Shown here: positions 53,046-63,149 of the stretch, one piece after another | How the letters are laid out: each line of letters opens with the position of its first letter | Numbering within the stretch: the first letter of the stretch is position 1 | Assembly (NCBI RefSeq): GCF_000226295.1 | Contig: NC_016024.1 | Span: 603,501-667,500, forward strand | Direction of reading: 5' to 3' | DNA length: 64,000 nt | Source of the DNA: Chloracidobacterium thermophilum B | GTDB taxonomy: Bacteria; Acidobacteriota; Blastocatellia; Chloracidobacteriales; Chloracidobacteriaceae | Program-made: the position numbers and the translations under genes | Notes under the pieces: model-generated | Database searches by the model: none | What the model saw: only the letters and a program-made list of their open reading frames with translations | Told to the model about the DNA's origin: nothing

Positions 53046-55210
53046 GACAGCACGTTTTCCACGGAGTTGGCGACACCCTGACCCGTCTGGCGGCGAAGCT
53101 GTGTCTCCTGTTCGATTTTCTGAAGGTTGTTGAGCAGCCACGTCCGGTCGAGCGGCTTGGGATGGTAGCCGATGACCATCGGAAACTCGAAGGCGGTCTG
53201 GGCCATTCGCCGGTCGGCCTGGCTGACAACAATGACCGGGATGTGCTTGAGCAGAGGGTCCTCAGCCAGCCGTTCGAGGTAGGTCAGCCCGCTGATTCCG
53301 GGCAAAATCAGGTCAAGGACAACGACACGTGGACGTAGCACGGCTGTGAGTTCGAGACCTTCGGTGACGTTGCGTGCGCTGATGACCGTGTAACTGGTCA
53401 GGTCAAGCATGGTTTTCAACTGTTGCGCCAGGTCTGGCTCGTCATCAATGCATAGAATGATGCGGTTGTCCGGGGCAGGACAGGGCAGGGCAATCGGTTT
53501 TTCGCTGGCCTCCATCTTCTCGTGCTCACGCAGACGAAGGGGAAGCCGCACGCGAAACACCGAACCCTTGCCCACTTCGCTTTCGACTTCAATCGTGCCG
53601 TCCAGCAGCAGCACATTTTTCCTGGCAATGGAGAGGCCGAGTCCGGTGCCGCCGTACTTGCGCGTGGCCGAGCCATCCACCTGGCGGAATTCCTCAAAGA
53701 TGTGCGGCAGGTCCTTCTCGGCAATGCCAATTCCCGTGTCCCGCACCTCAATGGTGAAGGTTTCCGCTGCCGGGTCCACGTCGAGAACCACAGTGACGCT
53801 GCCCTGTTCGGTGAATTTGAGCGCATTGGAGACCAGATTCGTGACGATCTGGCGCAGCCGGGCTGGGTCCGTCAGGGCTGAGGGCACCTGGGGCGGCGAC
53901 ATGAAGCTCAGGGTCAGGCTTTTGGCCCGGGCCAACGCTTCGAGCGGCGTAATGGTTTCGGACAAAAACTTCACGAGGTCCACTTCACTGACCTGGATTT
54001 CCATCTTGCCGGCGGCAATTTTCGAGAAATCCAGGAAGGTGTTGATGAGTTCGAGCAGGTTCGTCGAATTCTCGGCAATGCGGGTCAACGCCCGCATCTG
54101 GGCCTCGGAAAGCGGGCCGTAGCGGCCGCGCTGGAGCAGCGAGGTGTAGCCAATGATGGCGTTGAGTGGCGTCCGCAGTTCGTGCGACATGTTTGCCACA
54201 AACTCGGACTTGAGCCGGTTGCTCTCCATTACGGCCAGATTGGCGCGGCGCAGGTCTTCGTTGATTTTGCGCAACTGGCGCTGGTTTTCATACAGCTCGG
54301 AGTTGGCCAGCAGGAGTTCCTGGTTGGCGCTCATCAGGTCAATGGAGCGTTCCTCGACCTTTTCTTCGAGCGTTTGGGCGAAGGATTCCAGCTCAGCGAC
54401 GTAGTGCTGAAGGGTTTCGCGGGTCCGCACAAAGGCCCGGGCCAGCGCGCCAAGTTCGTCGTTGGCCGTGGTCGGGATGGGATAGGTGTAGTCGCGCCGC
54501 GCCATGGCGCGTACGCCCTCCAGAAGCTGACCGAGCGGCTGCGTGACGAAGTACCGGAGAATGAGCGAGAAAAAGGCAATGATGAACAGACCCGTCAGCG
54601 TCACTTCCAGAAACAGCAGCTTGAAGTGGTCAATGATGAGCATGTTCATCCGGTCGGCGCGGGTGTGGACGGCCACCAACCCCACCACTGGGCTTTCCGG
54701 CCCGGCGCGCAGTGGAGCATAGGCGGAAATCCAGGTGCCATGCTGGTCGGTGTAAACATCCGTTGCCAGTGGTTCCTGGCGCCGGATGACCTGCCAGGCT
54801 TCCGGGCGCAGTTCGTGGGCCGGCGGGCGGTCTGTAAAAACCGGCATCCACGTCTCGTTCCAGCGATAAAACAGGTCAATCGGCTGTTCCAGTTCGTTGG
54901 CGCGCTGAAGATCGCGCAGCCGTGACCGTAAGGCTTCCGGGACCGGAGGAGCGGCGTCCTGCTCCCACGGGATGAGGGACACATCAAGCACTACCGCAAC
55001 TGTGGCAGCGATGTGTTGTAGTTGGCGGCTTTGCTCCGCAATCTTGTCGCGCCGCAGGTTGCGGTAAAACAGATAGTCCACGCCAAAGATGAGCGGCGCG
55101 GCGCACAGCAGCGTGGTGAGCAGGATTTTGTAGTGCAGGCGTCCGTGCAGGGGCGGCTCTTCGCCTGCCTGCCCGGCCGTTGATTCCGTCGTCACTGGAA
55201 CTTCGCTCAT
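53042..55210 (-). CDS. Hybrid sensor histidine kinase with HAMP and C-terminal receiver
   Basis: 722 residues. TM1 (about 30-50), a periplasmic sensor region (about 55-205, cache-like but unassigned), TM2 (about 208-235), HAMP (about 236-290) and a coiled coil (about 290-340). The HisKA domain has the phospho-His in MSHELRTPLNAIIGY (about 345). The HATPase_c domain (about 450-560) shows TNLVSNALKFTEQG, IEVRDTGIGI and GGTGLGLSIARK. A receiver domain (about 585-700) has Asp at about 626 (VVVLDLILPG). The two single receivers after it make a compact phosphorelay set. The start MSEVPVTT at 55210 follows GGGGAG. Confidence 0.94.
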   Translation of the reverse strand: MSEVPVTTESTAGQAGEEPPLHGRLHYKILLTTLLCAAPLIFGVDYLFYRNLRRDKIAEQSRQLQHIAATVAVVLDVSLIPWEQDAAPPVPEALRSRLRDLQRANELEQPIDLFYRWNETWMPVFTDRPPAHELRPEAWQVIRRQEPLATDVYTDQHGTWISAYAPLRAGPESPVVGLVAVHTRADRMNMLIIDHFKLLFLEVTLTGLFIIAFFSLILRYFVTQPLGQLLEGVRAMARRDYTYPIPTTANDELGALARAFVRTRETLQHYVAELESFAQTLEEKVEERSIDLMSANQELLLANSELYENQRQLRKINEDLRRANLAVMESNRLKSEFVANMSHELRTPLNAIIGYTSLLQRGRYGPLSEAQMRALTRIAENSTNLLELINTFLDFSKIAAGKMEIQVSEVDLVKFLSETITPLEALARAKSLTLSFMSPPQVPSALTDPARLRQIVTNLVSNALKFTEQGSVTVVLDVDPAAETFTIEVRDTGIGIAEKDLPHIFEEFRQVDGSATRKYGGTGLGLSIARKNVLLLDGTIEVESEVGKGSVFRVRLPLRLREHEKMEASEKPIALPCPAPDNRIILCIDDEPDLAQQLKTMLDLTSYTVISARNVTEGLELTAVLRPRVVVLDLILPGISGLTYLERLAEDPLLKHIPVIVVSQADRRMAQTAFEFPMVIGYHPKPLDRTWLLNNLQKIEQETQLRRQTGQGVANSVENVLS

Positions 55211-55242
55211 GTGCGCTCCCCGGAGCGGTTTTGTGCCAAGGC

Positions 55243-56520
55243 TCAAGTCAGTCGTTCACGTCCATCGAGATATGGACGCAGCGCCGGCGGAATGATCACC
55301 GAGCCGTCAGCCTGCTGGTGGTTTTCGAGCAGCGCCAGCCACGTCCGCCCAACGGCCAGCCCGGAGCCATTGAGCGTGTGGACAAACTCCGGCTTCACGC
55401 CGGGTTCGCGCCGGAAGCGGATGTCGGCGCGGCGTGCCTGAAACGCTTCAAAGTTGCTACACGAAGAAATTTCCCGGTAGGTCTGCTGGCTGGGCAGCCA
55501 GACTTCCAGATCGTAGGTTTTGGCCGCCGCAAAGCCCAGATCGCCGGTGGCCAGCACGACCTTGCGGTAGGGCAGTTCCAAACGCTGCAACACCGCTTCT
55601 GCGTTGGCCGTCAGGCGTTCGAGTTCCGCGTAGCTGTCCTCGGGCTTGACAAAGGCCACGAGTTCGACCTTGTCAAACTGGTGCTGGCGGATAAGCCCAC
55701 GGGTGTCGCGGCCATAACTGCCGGCTTCGCTGCGAAAGCAGGGCGTGTAGGCAACATACCGGATGGGCAGTTGCGCGCCGTCGAGCACTTCACCCCGGTG
55801 CAGATTGGTGACCGGGACTTCAGCCGTGGGAATCAGGTACAGACCACGCTCATCGGTCAGCTTGAACAGGTCCGGCTCGAATTTGGGAAGCTGTCCCGTG
55901 CCAAACAGGGCCTCGCCATTGACGATGAACGGTGGGAGCACTTCCGTGTAGCCGTGCTCGGTCAGGTGCAGGTCGAGCATGAAGCTGATGAGCGCCCGTT
56001 CCAGTTTGGCTCCCAGCCCCTTGAGGACGGCAAAGCGCGCGCCTGACACCTTGGCAGCGCGTTCCAGGTCCAGAATACCGAGCGCCGTGCCAAGTTCGAC
56101 GTGGTCTTTGGGCGGGAAATCGAAGTGGCGCGGTTCACCCCAGCGCGCGACTTCCTGGTTGGCCGATTCATCGCCGACCGGGACGGACTCGTGGGGCACG
56201 TTCGGAATGATGCGCACGAGTTCCTGCAGGCGCTGTTCAACACTTTCCCGTTCGGCTTCGAGGGCTTCAATGCTGGCCTTGAGTTCCCGCATTTCAGCAC
56301 GTTTGGCTTCCGCTTCGTCCTGCTGCCCGGCCTTGAGCAGCGCGCCAATCTGGGGACTGACCCGGTTGAGCGCAGCTCTGCGCTGTTCGACTTCCGCAAT
56401 CAGCCGCCGGCGCGTGGCGTCAAGTTCGGTGAAGCTGTCAAGCGTGAGATCGGTGCGGCGGTTGAGCAGGGCGCGACGAACGAGGTCGAGGTGCTGGCGG
56501 ATGAAATCAAGGGCAAGCAT
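55243..56520 (-). CDS. serS: Serine--tRNA ligase
   Basis: 425 residues. The N-terminal antiparallel coiled coil (about 30-105) that reads the long variable arm of tRNA-Ser is clear. The class II core has motif 2 ([28 protein letters not shown]) and motif 3 ([19 protein letters not shown]), with [13 protein letters not shown] before them and [20 protein letters not shown] in the acceptor region. The start [18 protein letters not shown] is the family start at 56520. It lies 94 bases after the methylmalonyl-CoA mutase gene and 32 bases before the hybrid kinase. Confidence 0.97.
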   Translation of the reverse strand: MLALDFIRQHLDLVRRALLNRRTDLTLDSFTELDATRRRLIAEVEQRRAALNRVSPQIGALLKAGQQDEAEAKRAEMRELKASIEALEAERESVEQRLQELVRIIPNVPHESVPVGDESANQEVARWGEPRHFDFPPKDHVELGTALGILDLERAAKVSGARFAVLKGLGAKLERALISFMLDLHLTEHGYTEVLPPFIVNGEALFGTGQLPKFEPDLFKLTDERGLYLIPTAEVPVTNLHRGEVLDGAQLPIRYVAYTPCFRSEAGSYGRDTRGLIRQHQFDKVELVAFVKPEDSYAELERLTANAEAVLQRLELPYRKVVLATGDLGFAAAKTYDLEVWLPSQQTYREISSCSNFEAFQARRADIRFRREPGVKPEFVHTLNGSGLAVGRTWLALLENHQQADGSVIIPPALRPYLDGRERLT

Positions 56521-56614
56521 GGCTGTGAAATGGGTTGCGGAAAGAAAACCGGGTTCACCGGCCGGAAATACGGTTTCAGACCGTCGGGACACCGCCCGGA
56601 ACAGAGGGCCCTGC

Positions 56615-58204
56615 CTAGAAGACAACCGTTTCCTGGTATTCGCCGAAGACGCGGCGCAGGCGGTCGGAAATTTCGCCTACGGTGGCGTACCGTTCAACAG
56701 CATCGAGAATGTAGGGCATCAGGTTGTCCGTCCCACGGGCGGCGGCTTCAAGGGCGTCGAGGGCAGCCGTGCAGGCGGCTGTGTCGCGCCGTGCCCGCAG
56801 ACTGCGTACCCGTTCAACCTGCGCGCGTTCGATTTCGGGATCAATGCGCTGAATGGGAATGGGGTGCTCTTCAGCGACCTGAAAGCGGTTGACGCCGACG
56901 ACAATGGCTTCGTTCCGCTCCACGGCGCGCTGGTACTCGAAGGCCACCTGCTGGATTTCGCGTTGCGGGAAGCCCTGCTCAATGGCTGCGAGCATGCCGC
57001 CCAGCGTGTCAATCTTTTCGATGTAGGCCGTCGCCTGTCGTTCGAGTTCATCGGTCAGGGCTTCGATGAAGTAGGACCCGCCGAGTGGGTCAGCTACGTC
57101 GGCGACGCCGGACTCGTAGGCGAGCACCTGCTGGGTACGCAGAGCAATCCGGGCGGATTCTTCCGTCGGCAGTCCCAAGGCCTCGTCTTTGCCGTTCGTG
57201 TGCAGCGACTGCGTGCCGCCCATCACTGCCGCCAGCGCCTGCACCGTCGTGCGAATGACGTTGACTTCAGGCTGCTGGGCCGTGAGCGTGCTGCCGGCCG
57301 TTTGCGTGTGGAAGCGCAACTGCCACGCCTTGGGCTGGGTGGCTTTGAACCGCTCACGCATGATCCGGGCCCACATGCGCCGGGCGGCGCGGAACTTGGC
57401 GACTTCTTCAAACAGGTTGTTGTGCGCGTTGAAGAAAAACGACAGGCGCGGGCCAAAGGTATCCACGTCGAGACCAGCGGCAATGGCGGCTTCGACGTAG
57501 GCAATGCCGTCGGCCAGCGTGAAGGCAATTTCCTGGGCGGCCGTCGCCCCGGCTTCCCGGATGTGGTAGCCCGAAATCGAAATGGTGTTCCAGTTGGGCA
57601 CCTCGCGGGCGCAGTAGGCAAACAGGTCGGTGATGAGCCGCAGGGAGGGGCGGGGCGGATAGATGTACGTCCCGCGCGCAATGTATTCCTTGAGAATGTC
57701 GTTCTGGACCGTGCCGTTGAGTTTGTCGGGTGTGACGCCCTGGCGCTTGGCGACAGCAATGTAGAGGGCAAGCAGGATGGGGGCCGTGGCGTTGATCGTC
57801 ATTGAGGTCGAGACCTGATCGAGCGGAATGCCGTCAAACAGCACGGCCATGTCTTCGAGAGAATCAATGGCGACGCCGACCTTGCCCACTTCTCCCAGGG
57901 CGAGGGGGGAGTCGGAGTCCAGCCCAATCTGGGTCGGCAGGTCAAAGGCCACGCTGAGACCAGTCGTGCCCTGCGACAGCAGGTAGCGGTAGCGGGCGTT
58001 GGATTCCGCTGCGGTGGCAAAGCCGGCGTACTGCCGCATCGTCCACAGCTTGGCGCGGTACATCGTTGCGTGAATGCCGCGCGTGAAGGGATACTCGCCG
58101 GGCTTTTCGTCGGTGGGGGGCGGGGCGTCGGCAGGCAGGTAGTAGGGCTTCAGCTCGATACCCGAGGAGGTCCGCCGCTTGGTCTCAGCTTTTTTGGATG
58201 ACAT
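56615..58204 (-). CDS. Methylmalonyl-CoA mutase-type large subunit, catalytic domain only
   Basis: 529 residues, the acyl-CoA-binding TIM barrel of B12-dependent acyl-CoA mutases. Motifs seen: [79 protein letters not shown] and [19 protein letters not shown]. The protein stops before a cobalamin-binding domain (no DxHxxG), so a separate small subunit must supply B12, as in two-gene mutases. Methylmalonyl-CoA is the likeliest substrate, but isobutyryl- or ethylmalonyl-type relatives share this layout. A leaderless start is possible: a TACATA -10-like element ends only 5 bases before the ATG. Confidence 0.93.
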   Translation of the reverse strand: MSSKKAETKRRTSSGIELKPYYLPADAPPPTDEKPGEYPFTRGIHATMYRAKLWTMRQYAGFATAAESNARYRYLLSQGTTGLSVAFDLPTQIGLDSDSPLALGEVGKVGVAIDSLEDMAVLFDGIPLDQVSTSMTINATAPILLALYIAVAKRQGVTPDKLNGTVQNDILKEYIARGTYIYPPRPSLRLITDLFAYCAREVPNWNTISISGYHIREAGATAAQEIAFTLADGIAYVEAAIAAGLDVDTFGPRLSFFFNAHNNLFEEVAKFRAARRMWARIMRERFKATQPKAWQLRFHTQTAGSTLTAQQPEVNVIRTTVQALAAVMGGTQSLHTNGKDEALGLPTEESARIALRTQQVLAYESGVADVADPLGGSYFIEALTDELERQATAYIEKIDTLGGMLAAIEQGFPQREIQQVAFEYQRAVERNEAIVVGVNRFQVAEEHPIPIQRIDPEIERAQVERVRSLRARRDTAACTAALDALEAAARGTDNLMPYILDAVERYATVGEISDRLRRVFGEYQETVVF

Positions 58205-58390
58205 AGGGCTATGTATTCACAGGGCGTATGCAGAACAACGTCCGTCGGGGGTTGCACCGGCCACACACGACGGCGCGTGACAAGATGATAGTGTGTTGTC
58301 GGCGTGTTTGCTACATTGTCATCCCACACTGCCACCCTTGATTTCCCTGATCAGGTCGTACTTCCGGGGCTGACACTGTGAGCTTTGCGT

Positions 58391-60307
58391 ATGCCGTCGC
58401 GCTTTGCCCGAACGCCCTTTGGGCTGCCCTACAAACTGCTGATATGGGGACTCGGCCTGGCTTTCTGGTCGCTGGTCATCGTCGTCGAACTGAAAGTGCT
58501 GGGGGCCTTATGGGTTGATCTGTTCGGACTCTTTCGCCAGCGCGAGGGGCTGGCCGCAGCCGTATTTCTGCTGCTTCTGATGGTGTGTACCTTCCTGCGC
58601 CGCCGGTCGGATGCCTACGCCCACCTGCTGGCTGAAGACGGATTGGTCGTGTTGTTTGTGCTGGTTTTTCCAACGGAACTGACCATCACGCTGCTCGGCC
58701 TTGCCGGTGTACTGGAATCCATCAGTCAGCACGCCGAACGCTTGCAGCGACGACTCCCGATGGGCGACTGGTCGATCGTTTTGGGCGAGATCATCTTTCA
58801 GGGAGGTGTCGCCGCCTTCGTCGGGCTGACCGGAAGCACGGTCGAGCAGGCCGGCCATTTCACCGAATGGCACCTGGCACCCCGGTTTGGGCTGCGGGAA
58901 CTGGTGGTGATTCCGCTTATCTACCTTTCCATCTTCACCATGCGGGTGAGCGTTTCGTTCCTGACCATGTGGACGCGGGGCATCTCGCTGGCACTGTTTC
59001 TCCAGGACGTGCGCGCGACCCAGTCGGTCATCACGTTTCTCGCTGAATTCGCCACCGTGGTGCTGTCCATCATGATTGCCGTGGTCTATGCCCGGCTGGA
59101 CTTTCTGCCCGTGGTGGCGCTGGGCACGGTGCTGGTGGCGTTGGTGGCACTGTTGAGCAAACAGGCCGAAGCAGCGGCGCGCCAGCAGCGGACGATTGCC
59201 GAGATGAAGATTCTTGTCGGGGTCGGGCGCGCCCTGAGCAACCCGGCGCAAACCCGCCGGGAACTGCTCAAAGCGTTGTATCAGGAAGGGCGCGACCTGT
59301 TCCGCGCCGACTCGCTGGCGGTGTATCTGTTTCCCGAAGATGGCCACCAGCCACAGATACTCGAATGGCAGGCAGTGACAACGGCCCGCCCAAAGTCGGA
59401 GCGCCGGGGAACCATGCTGGATTTTCAGCAGAGCGGCAACTGGACGGCGAACAGTTCCACCGGGGAACAGGTGGCGCTCGTGCCCGAAAGGGACGCCTTG
59501 GGGTTGGCCGAATGGTGCGTGCAGCACAAGCAGGCGCTACGGCTTCAGGACATCGAGCGCGAGGCAGCGCTGTACAACTACCGGTGGCTGACCGAACGCC
59601 TGCCCTATCGCTCCTGGATGGGCGTGCCACTGGAGGCCGAAAAAAAAGTGCTGGGTGTCATCAGCGTGGCCAGTCAACAGCCGCAGGCTTTTTCCGAACA
59701 GGACGAAGAAATGCTCCGCGCCCTGGGACAGCAACTCGTCGGGGCGCTCGAAAAGGCCCGGCTCTATGAACTGGCCACCATAGACGGGCTGACCGGGTTG
59801 CTCAATGCCCGTGCTGTCCGGGCCAGACTGGCTGAGGTCTTTGCCAAAACCCTGGCTGATAATGGTCAGATGGGTGTCCTGATGTTTGACATTGACTTTT
59901 TCAAAAAGGTCAACGACACCTACGGCCACGAAGTCGGCAACGAGGTGTTGCAATACCTGTCCAAGCTGGTCAGAAGCAAACTGCGGGATACCGACATTGC
60001 CGGACGCTACGGCGGTGAGGAATTCATCGTGATTTTGCCACAGACGCCGGTCAAAGGAGCGCTCGATGTCGCCGAACGCCTCCGCCGGCATATTGCCGCC
60101 CGTCCCGTTCCGACGACCGCCGGAGAACTGCCCATCACGGCCAGCTTTGGGGTGGCCTACCTTCCCATGCCGGGAGTGACAACGCCCGACAAACTCGTGG
60201 AGGTGGCCGACCAGGCACTCTATGCCTCGAAGCGCAATGGGCGCAACCAGGTCACGCTGGCATCAGCGCCGGGGGTGTCGGAGTCTGAAACTTCTGCCCC
60301 GGCGTAG
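58391..60307 (+). CDS. Membrane GAF-GGDEF diguanylate cyclase
   Basis: 638 residues. Residues about 10-255 hold five or six hydrophobic segments that look like a membrane sensor module, type not assigned. A GAF domain follows (about 275-450) with typical strand-turn pattern RSWMGVPLEAEKKVLGVISV. The GGDEF domain (about 460-625) has the active site RYGGEEFIVILPQ (GGEEF, about 540) and an intact inhibitory site RDTD five residues before it. Enzymes of this class make c-di-GMP from two GTP. There is no EAL or HD-GYP domain. ATG 58391 is chosen over TTG 58385. It is divergent from the mutase gene. Confidence 0.92.
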   Translation: MPSRFARTPFGLPYKLLIWGLGLAFWSLVIVVELKVLGALWVDLFGLFRQREGLAAAVFLLLLMVCTFLRRRSDAYAHLLAEDGLVVLFVLVFPTELTITLLGLAGVLESISQHAERLQRRLPMGDWSIVLGEIIFQGGVAAFVGLTGSTVEQAGHFTEWHLAPRFGLRELVVIPLIYLSIFTMRVSVSFLTMWTRGISLALFLQDVRATQSVITFLAEFATVVLSIMIAVVYARLDFLPVVALGTVLVALVALLSKQAEAAARQQRTIAEMKILVGVGRALSNPAQTRRELLKALYQEGRDLFRADSLAVYLFPEDGHQPQILEWQAVTTARPKSERRGTMLDFQQSGNWTANSSTGEQVALVPERDALGLAEWCVQHKQALRLQDIEREAALYNYRWLTERLPYRSWMGVPLEAEKKVLGVISVASQQPQAFSEQDEEMLRALGQQLVGALEKARLYELATIDGLTGLLNARAVRARLAEVFAKTLADNGQMGVLMFDIDFFKKVNDTYGHEVGNEVLQYLSKLVRSKLRDTDIAGRYGGEEFIVILPQTPVKGALDVAERLRRHIAARPVPTTAGELPITASFGVAYLPMPGVTTPDKLVEVADQALYASKRNGRNQVTLASAPGVSESETSAPA

Positions 60308-60363
60308 CTCCGGCGTCACCCGGGCCGTTGCTGTAAGCCCAACTTTTTATTCGGGAGAAATCT

Positions 60364-60915
60364 ATGTCGGAGTTCAGCCAGCCGCAGTTGACCGTGCTGT
60401 TTGATACCGGGCAGATACAGGCGCGGATTCGGGAACTGGGCGCGGCCATCACCCGCGACTACGCCGGGCAGTCGCCGCTGCTCGTGGTGGTGCTCAAGGG
60501 GGCCGTGCCGTTTGGGGCCGATTTGGTACGCGCCATTGACCTGCCCGTCACGCTCGATTTCATTGCTGTGTCCAGCTACGGCATGGCGACCAAGTCATCG
60601 GGCGAAGTGCGCCTGCTCAAGGACCTCGACACCAGCCTGCGGGGGCAGCCGGTCATCATCGTGGAAGACATCGTGGATACGGGGCTGACCCTGTCCTACC
60701 TGCTCGACATGTTCCGCCGCCGCGAAGCGGCCTCGGTGCGGGTGGCGGCCCTGCTCGACAAACCCGAACGTCGCCAGCGGGAAGTGGAAGTATCCTATGT
60801 TGGGTTCACCATCCCCAACGAGTTTGTCGTTGGCTTTGGACTGGATTACGCCGAACGGTACCGCAACCTGCCGTACGTGGCCATTCTCGATCCAGCGGCT
60901 GTAACCGAAGGCTGA
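60364..60915 (+). CDS. hpt: Hypoxanthine phosphoribosyltransferase
   Basis: 183 residues. Purine salvage: it converts hypoxanthine (and often guanine) with PRPP to IMP or GMP. Seen are VVVLKGAVPFGADLVRAID, SSYGMATKSSGEV and the PRPP loop VIIVEDIVDTGLTLSYLLD, with VASLLDKPERR-like and FVVGFGLDYAERYRNLPYV segments that close the base pocket. Length and motifs are standard. A GGGAG ribosome binding site is 8 bases before the ATG. It is convergent with recJ, which ends 24 bases further on. Confidence 0.96.
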   Translation: MSEFSQPQLTVLFDTGQIQARIRELGAAITRDYAGQSPLLVVVLKGAVPFGADLVRAIDLPVTLDFIAVSSYGMATKSSGEVRLLKDLDTSLRGQPVIIVEDIVDTGLTLSYLLDMFRRREAASVRVAALLDKPERRQREVEVSYVGFTIPNEFVVGFGLDYAERYRNLPYVAILDPAAVTEG

Positions 60916-60939
60916 AAGGGCGGGCGGTGTTGCCGGTGA

Positions 60940-62697
60940 TCAGGTGGCCAGGCGGATGTCGGTGGCGATGAACTGGACGCTGGCTCGGCCCTGCCACACG
61001 TTGATGTCCGGCCGGCCGAGCACTTCGACTTTTGCCTGCCGGGGGAGTTGTTCGGCATATTCCCGCCGCTGCCACCACAGCACTTCGGCCCGGTGCGGCC
61101 CGTCGCCAAGGATGAGCTTGAGGTGCTGGTCCTTGAGGATGCGCTGTTCCAGGATTTGACCGCGCAGGATAAGCCGTGGGTGTGGGTTGCCGATGCCGTG
61201 GGGTTCGAGTTTGGCAAGGCTTTCGACCAGCGGAAGGGTCAGTTCGCCCAGCGGCAGTTCGCCATCGGCGACGTACACGCGGGTCAGGGCGTCCGGCGGC
61301 AGCACCTGTCGGGCATAGGCATTGATGCGCTGCTGCAACTCCGGCAGCCGTTCTACCGGAAGGCAGAAACCGGCGGCGGCGGGGTGTCCTCCGTAGCGGA
61401 GAAAAAGCCCATCCTGGCCAATGGCCTGAAGCGCCTCGATGAGATTGAACTGGGGGATGCTGCGCCCGGAGCCGTGGGCGATACCGTCCCGGATGCTACA
61501 GACCAGCGCTGGATGGTGATGGGTTTCCACGACCTTCGAGGCTGCAATCCCGACCACGCCCTGATGCCAGCCGTCGGTATGGTTGCCGGCCAGGACATAA
61601 ACCGGATCATCCTGCGGTTGACTGGCAATCCGGGCTTCGAGCTGTTCCACCAATTGCCGTTGAATGGTCTGGCGTTCGGTATTCCAGGCGTCAATCTGTT
61701 GCGCCCGCTGCCGGGCCTCATCCACTGTGAGACTGTCAAACAACTGGATGACACCCACGGTCGTGCCTTCGATGCGCCCGGCGGCATTGATGCGCGGCCC
61801 CAGGCGGAAGCCAAGGTCGCCAGCCCCGATGGGACGTTCCTTGAGACCTGCCACTTCGATGAGCGCCGACAGTCCAGGATTTTTCGAGCCGCTGTTGAGA
61901 CCGCGCAGCCCTTCCGCCACGATGGCCCGGTTGGCCGGGCTGGAGAGAGGAACGAGATCGGCATAGGTACCGATGGCGACGAGCTTGGTCAGGGAGCGGA
62001 GAAAAGCTTTTCCATTAGGGCGCTCACCGAGCAGGGCACGGGCCATCTGCCAGGCCAGCCCGCAGGCGGCAAAGTCTTTTTCCGGGTAGGCGTCGCCGAC
62101 CTGTTTCGGACACACGACGACGGCATCTGCCGGAACCTGGCTGCCCAGCGCCGTATGGTGGTCAATGCACACGCCGACGATGCCGTGTGCGCGTGCCATT
62201 TCCCATTCGCGGTGGGCAGTAATGCCAATATCCACGGACACAAGCACCTGAATGCCATCAGCCGCCGCCTGCTCAATAATGCCGGGGTTGAGTCCGTAGC
62301 CTTCCTGTTCCCGGTCGGGAACGTAATAGGAAACGAAATCATCGGTCTGGACGCCGAGTTGCTGCAGCACGCTGCGGAGGGTGACCAGCCCGGTCGTGCC
62401 GTCGCAGTCATAGTCTCCCACAATGCGGATGCGCTCCCGGCGTTCCACGGCCCGCCCGATGATGTGCAGGGCTTCTGTGAGGTTGCGCATCGGGCGCGGG
62501 TCGGGCACGTGGGTCAAATCCGGCGCGAGAAAGGCCGCTGCCTGTTCGGGAGTCGTCAGTCCACGGTTGATGAGACAGGTGGCGACGAGCGGATGAACGT
62601 CCAGCGCCTGCGTCAGGCACTTCACGGCGTCAACCGGTGGGGTGGCTTGTTTCCAGAGGGCGCCGCTAAGGGAGCGGCGAGGCGCATGAACGGACAT
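60940..62697 (-). CDS. recJ: Single-stranded-DNA-specific exonuclease RecJ
   Basis: 585 residues, the usual length. RecJ degrades single-stranded DNA 5' to 3' in recombination and mismatch repair. The DHH-phosphoesterase motifs are intact: RIVGDYDCDGTTG, SVDIGITAHREWE, VCIDHHTALG with the DHH triad, and AACGLAWQMAR. The DHHA1 domain follows, with GSGRSIPQFNLIEAL and RYGGHPAAAGFCL, and the C-terminal OB domain ends the protein. It is convergent with hpt. A 452-base non-coding stretch separates it from divergent metK. Confidence 0.96.
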   Translation of the reverse strand: MSVHAPRRSLSGALWKQATPPVDAVKCLTQALDVHPLVATCLINRGLTTPEQAAAFLAPDLTHVPDPRPMRNLTEALHIIGRAVERRERIRIVGDYDCDGTTGLVTLRSVLQQLGVQTDDFVSYYVPDREQEGYGLNPGIIEQAAADGIQVLVSVDIGITAHREWEMARAHGIVGVCIDHHTALGSQVPADAVVVCPKQVGDAYPEKDFAACGLAWQMARALLGERPNGKAFLRSLTKLVAIGTYADLVPLSSPANRAIVAEGLRGLNSGSKNPGLSALIEVAGLKERPIGAGDLGFRLGPRINAAGRIEGTTVGVIQLFDSLTVDEARQRAQQIDAWNTERQTIQRQLVEQLEARIASQPQDDPVYVLAGNHTDGWHQGVVGIAASKVVETHHHPALVCSIRDGIAHGSGRSIPQFNLIEALQAIGQDGLFLRYGGHPAAAGFCLPVERLPELQQRINAYARQVLPPDALTRVYVADGELPLGELTLPLVESLAKLEPHGIGNPHPRLILRGQILEQRILKDQHLKLILGDGPHRAEVLWWQRREYAEQLPRQAKVEVLGRPDINVWQGRASVQFIATDIRLAT

Positions 62698-62789
62698 GGG
62701 GGACCAGTACCGGGATGGAATGGGGCACCGTTACGCGGAGACGCGGCGGCGCAAAGATGACAGGCGTAGCTTACCACGTGACGCGCGCC

Positions 62790-62803
62790 CGATATCAATA
62801 TCG
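62790..62803. promoter_or_regulatory. 14-base palindrome upstream of recJ
   Basis: CGATAT and ATATCG with two bases between, 93-106 bases before the recJ start on the minus strand. It could be a dimeric repressor site. It is AT-rich against the surroundings. Confidence 0.3.
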
Positions 62804-62826
62804 CCAGGACCAGTCGGCAGGTCAAA

Positions 62827-62926
62827 GGTGGACATTCGTTGGCACCTGGCTGGCTGCGTGTCTGCGCACGCGATTGCCGAACGGGCAAATACCGGCGGGA
62901 GGCATGGCTGGGGGGCTTCTCCAGCC
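62827..62926 (+). ncRNA. Candidate structured leader of metK (series of hairpins)
   Basis: In order: GGTG/CACC (62827-62830, 62843-62846), GCGTG/CACGC (62856-62860, 62867-62871), TTGCC/GGCAA (62874-62878, 62884-62888) and GGCTGG/CCAGCC (62906-62911, 62921-62926). Four hairpins in 100 bases is suggestive but could be chance in GC-rich DNA. There is no match to a known metabolite-sensing RNA. Confidence 0.22.
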
Positions 62927-63149
62927 CGGTTTCCATTCAGTAAGGTGGAGGTGTCGTCAGGCGGGCGGCGGGTTGGCCGTTTTTGTTTCACATGTTACGC
63001 TTGCCGACTTTGGACAACACTCAGCCCGATTTTCAACGATGGTTTTTGGCTGCATGCATCTGGACGGTTGGCGATTGGCTTCGGGCATCGGCCTGGCGCT
63101 GGATGGTGTGGCGCGTATCCAAAACCGCGCATTTGTGGAGGGGTAGGCT

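Larger units (their letters stand above)
62698..63149. other. Intergenic region between divergent recJ and metK, hairpin-rich
   Basis: 452 bases with several unsupported reading frames but no convincing gene. It holds the palindrome CGATAT-CA-ATATCG (62790-62803) near the recJ side and four small hairpins at 62827-62926. I do not see the sequence signatures of the SAM-I, SAM-II or SAH riboswitches that sometimes precede metK. No clear -10/-35 pair for metK is seen. Confidence 0.5.

Noticed and set aside
62698-63149. SAM-I, SAM-II or SAH riboswitch in the metK leader
   Set aside because: No signature motif of these classes is seen; kept only as an unclassified hairpin-rich leader.
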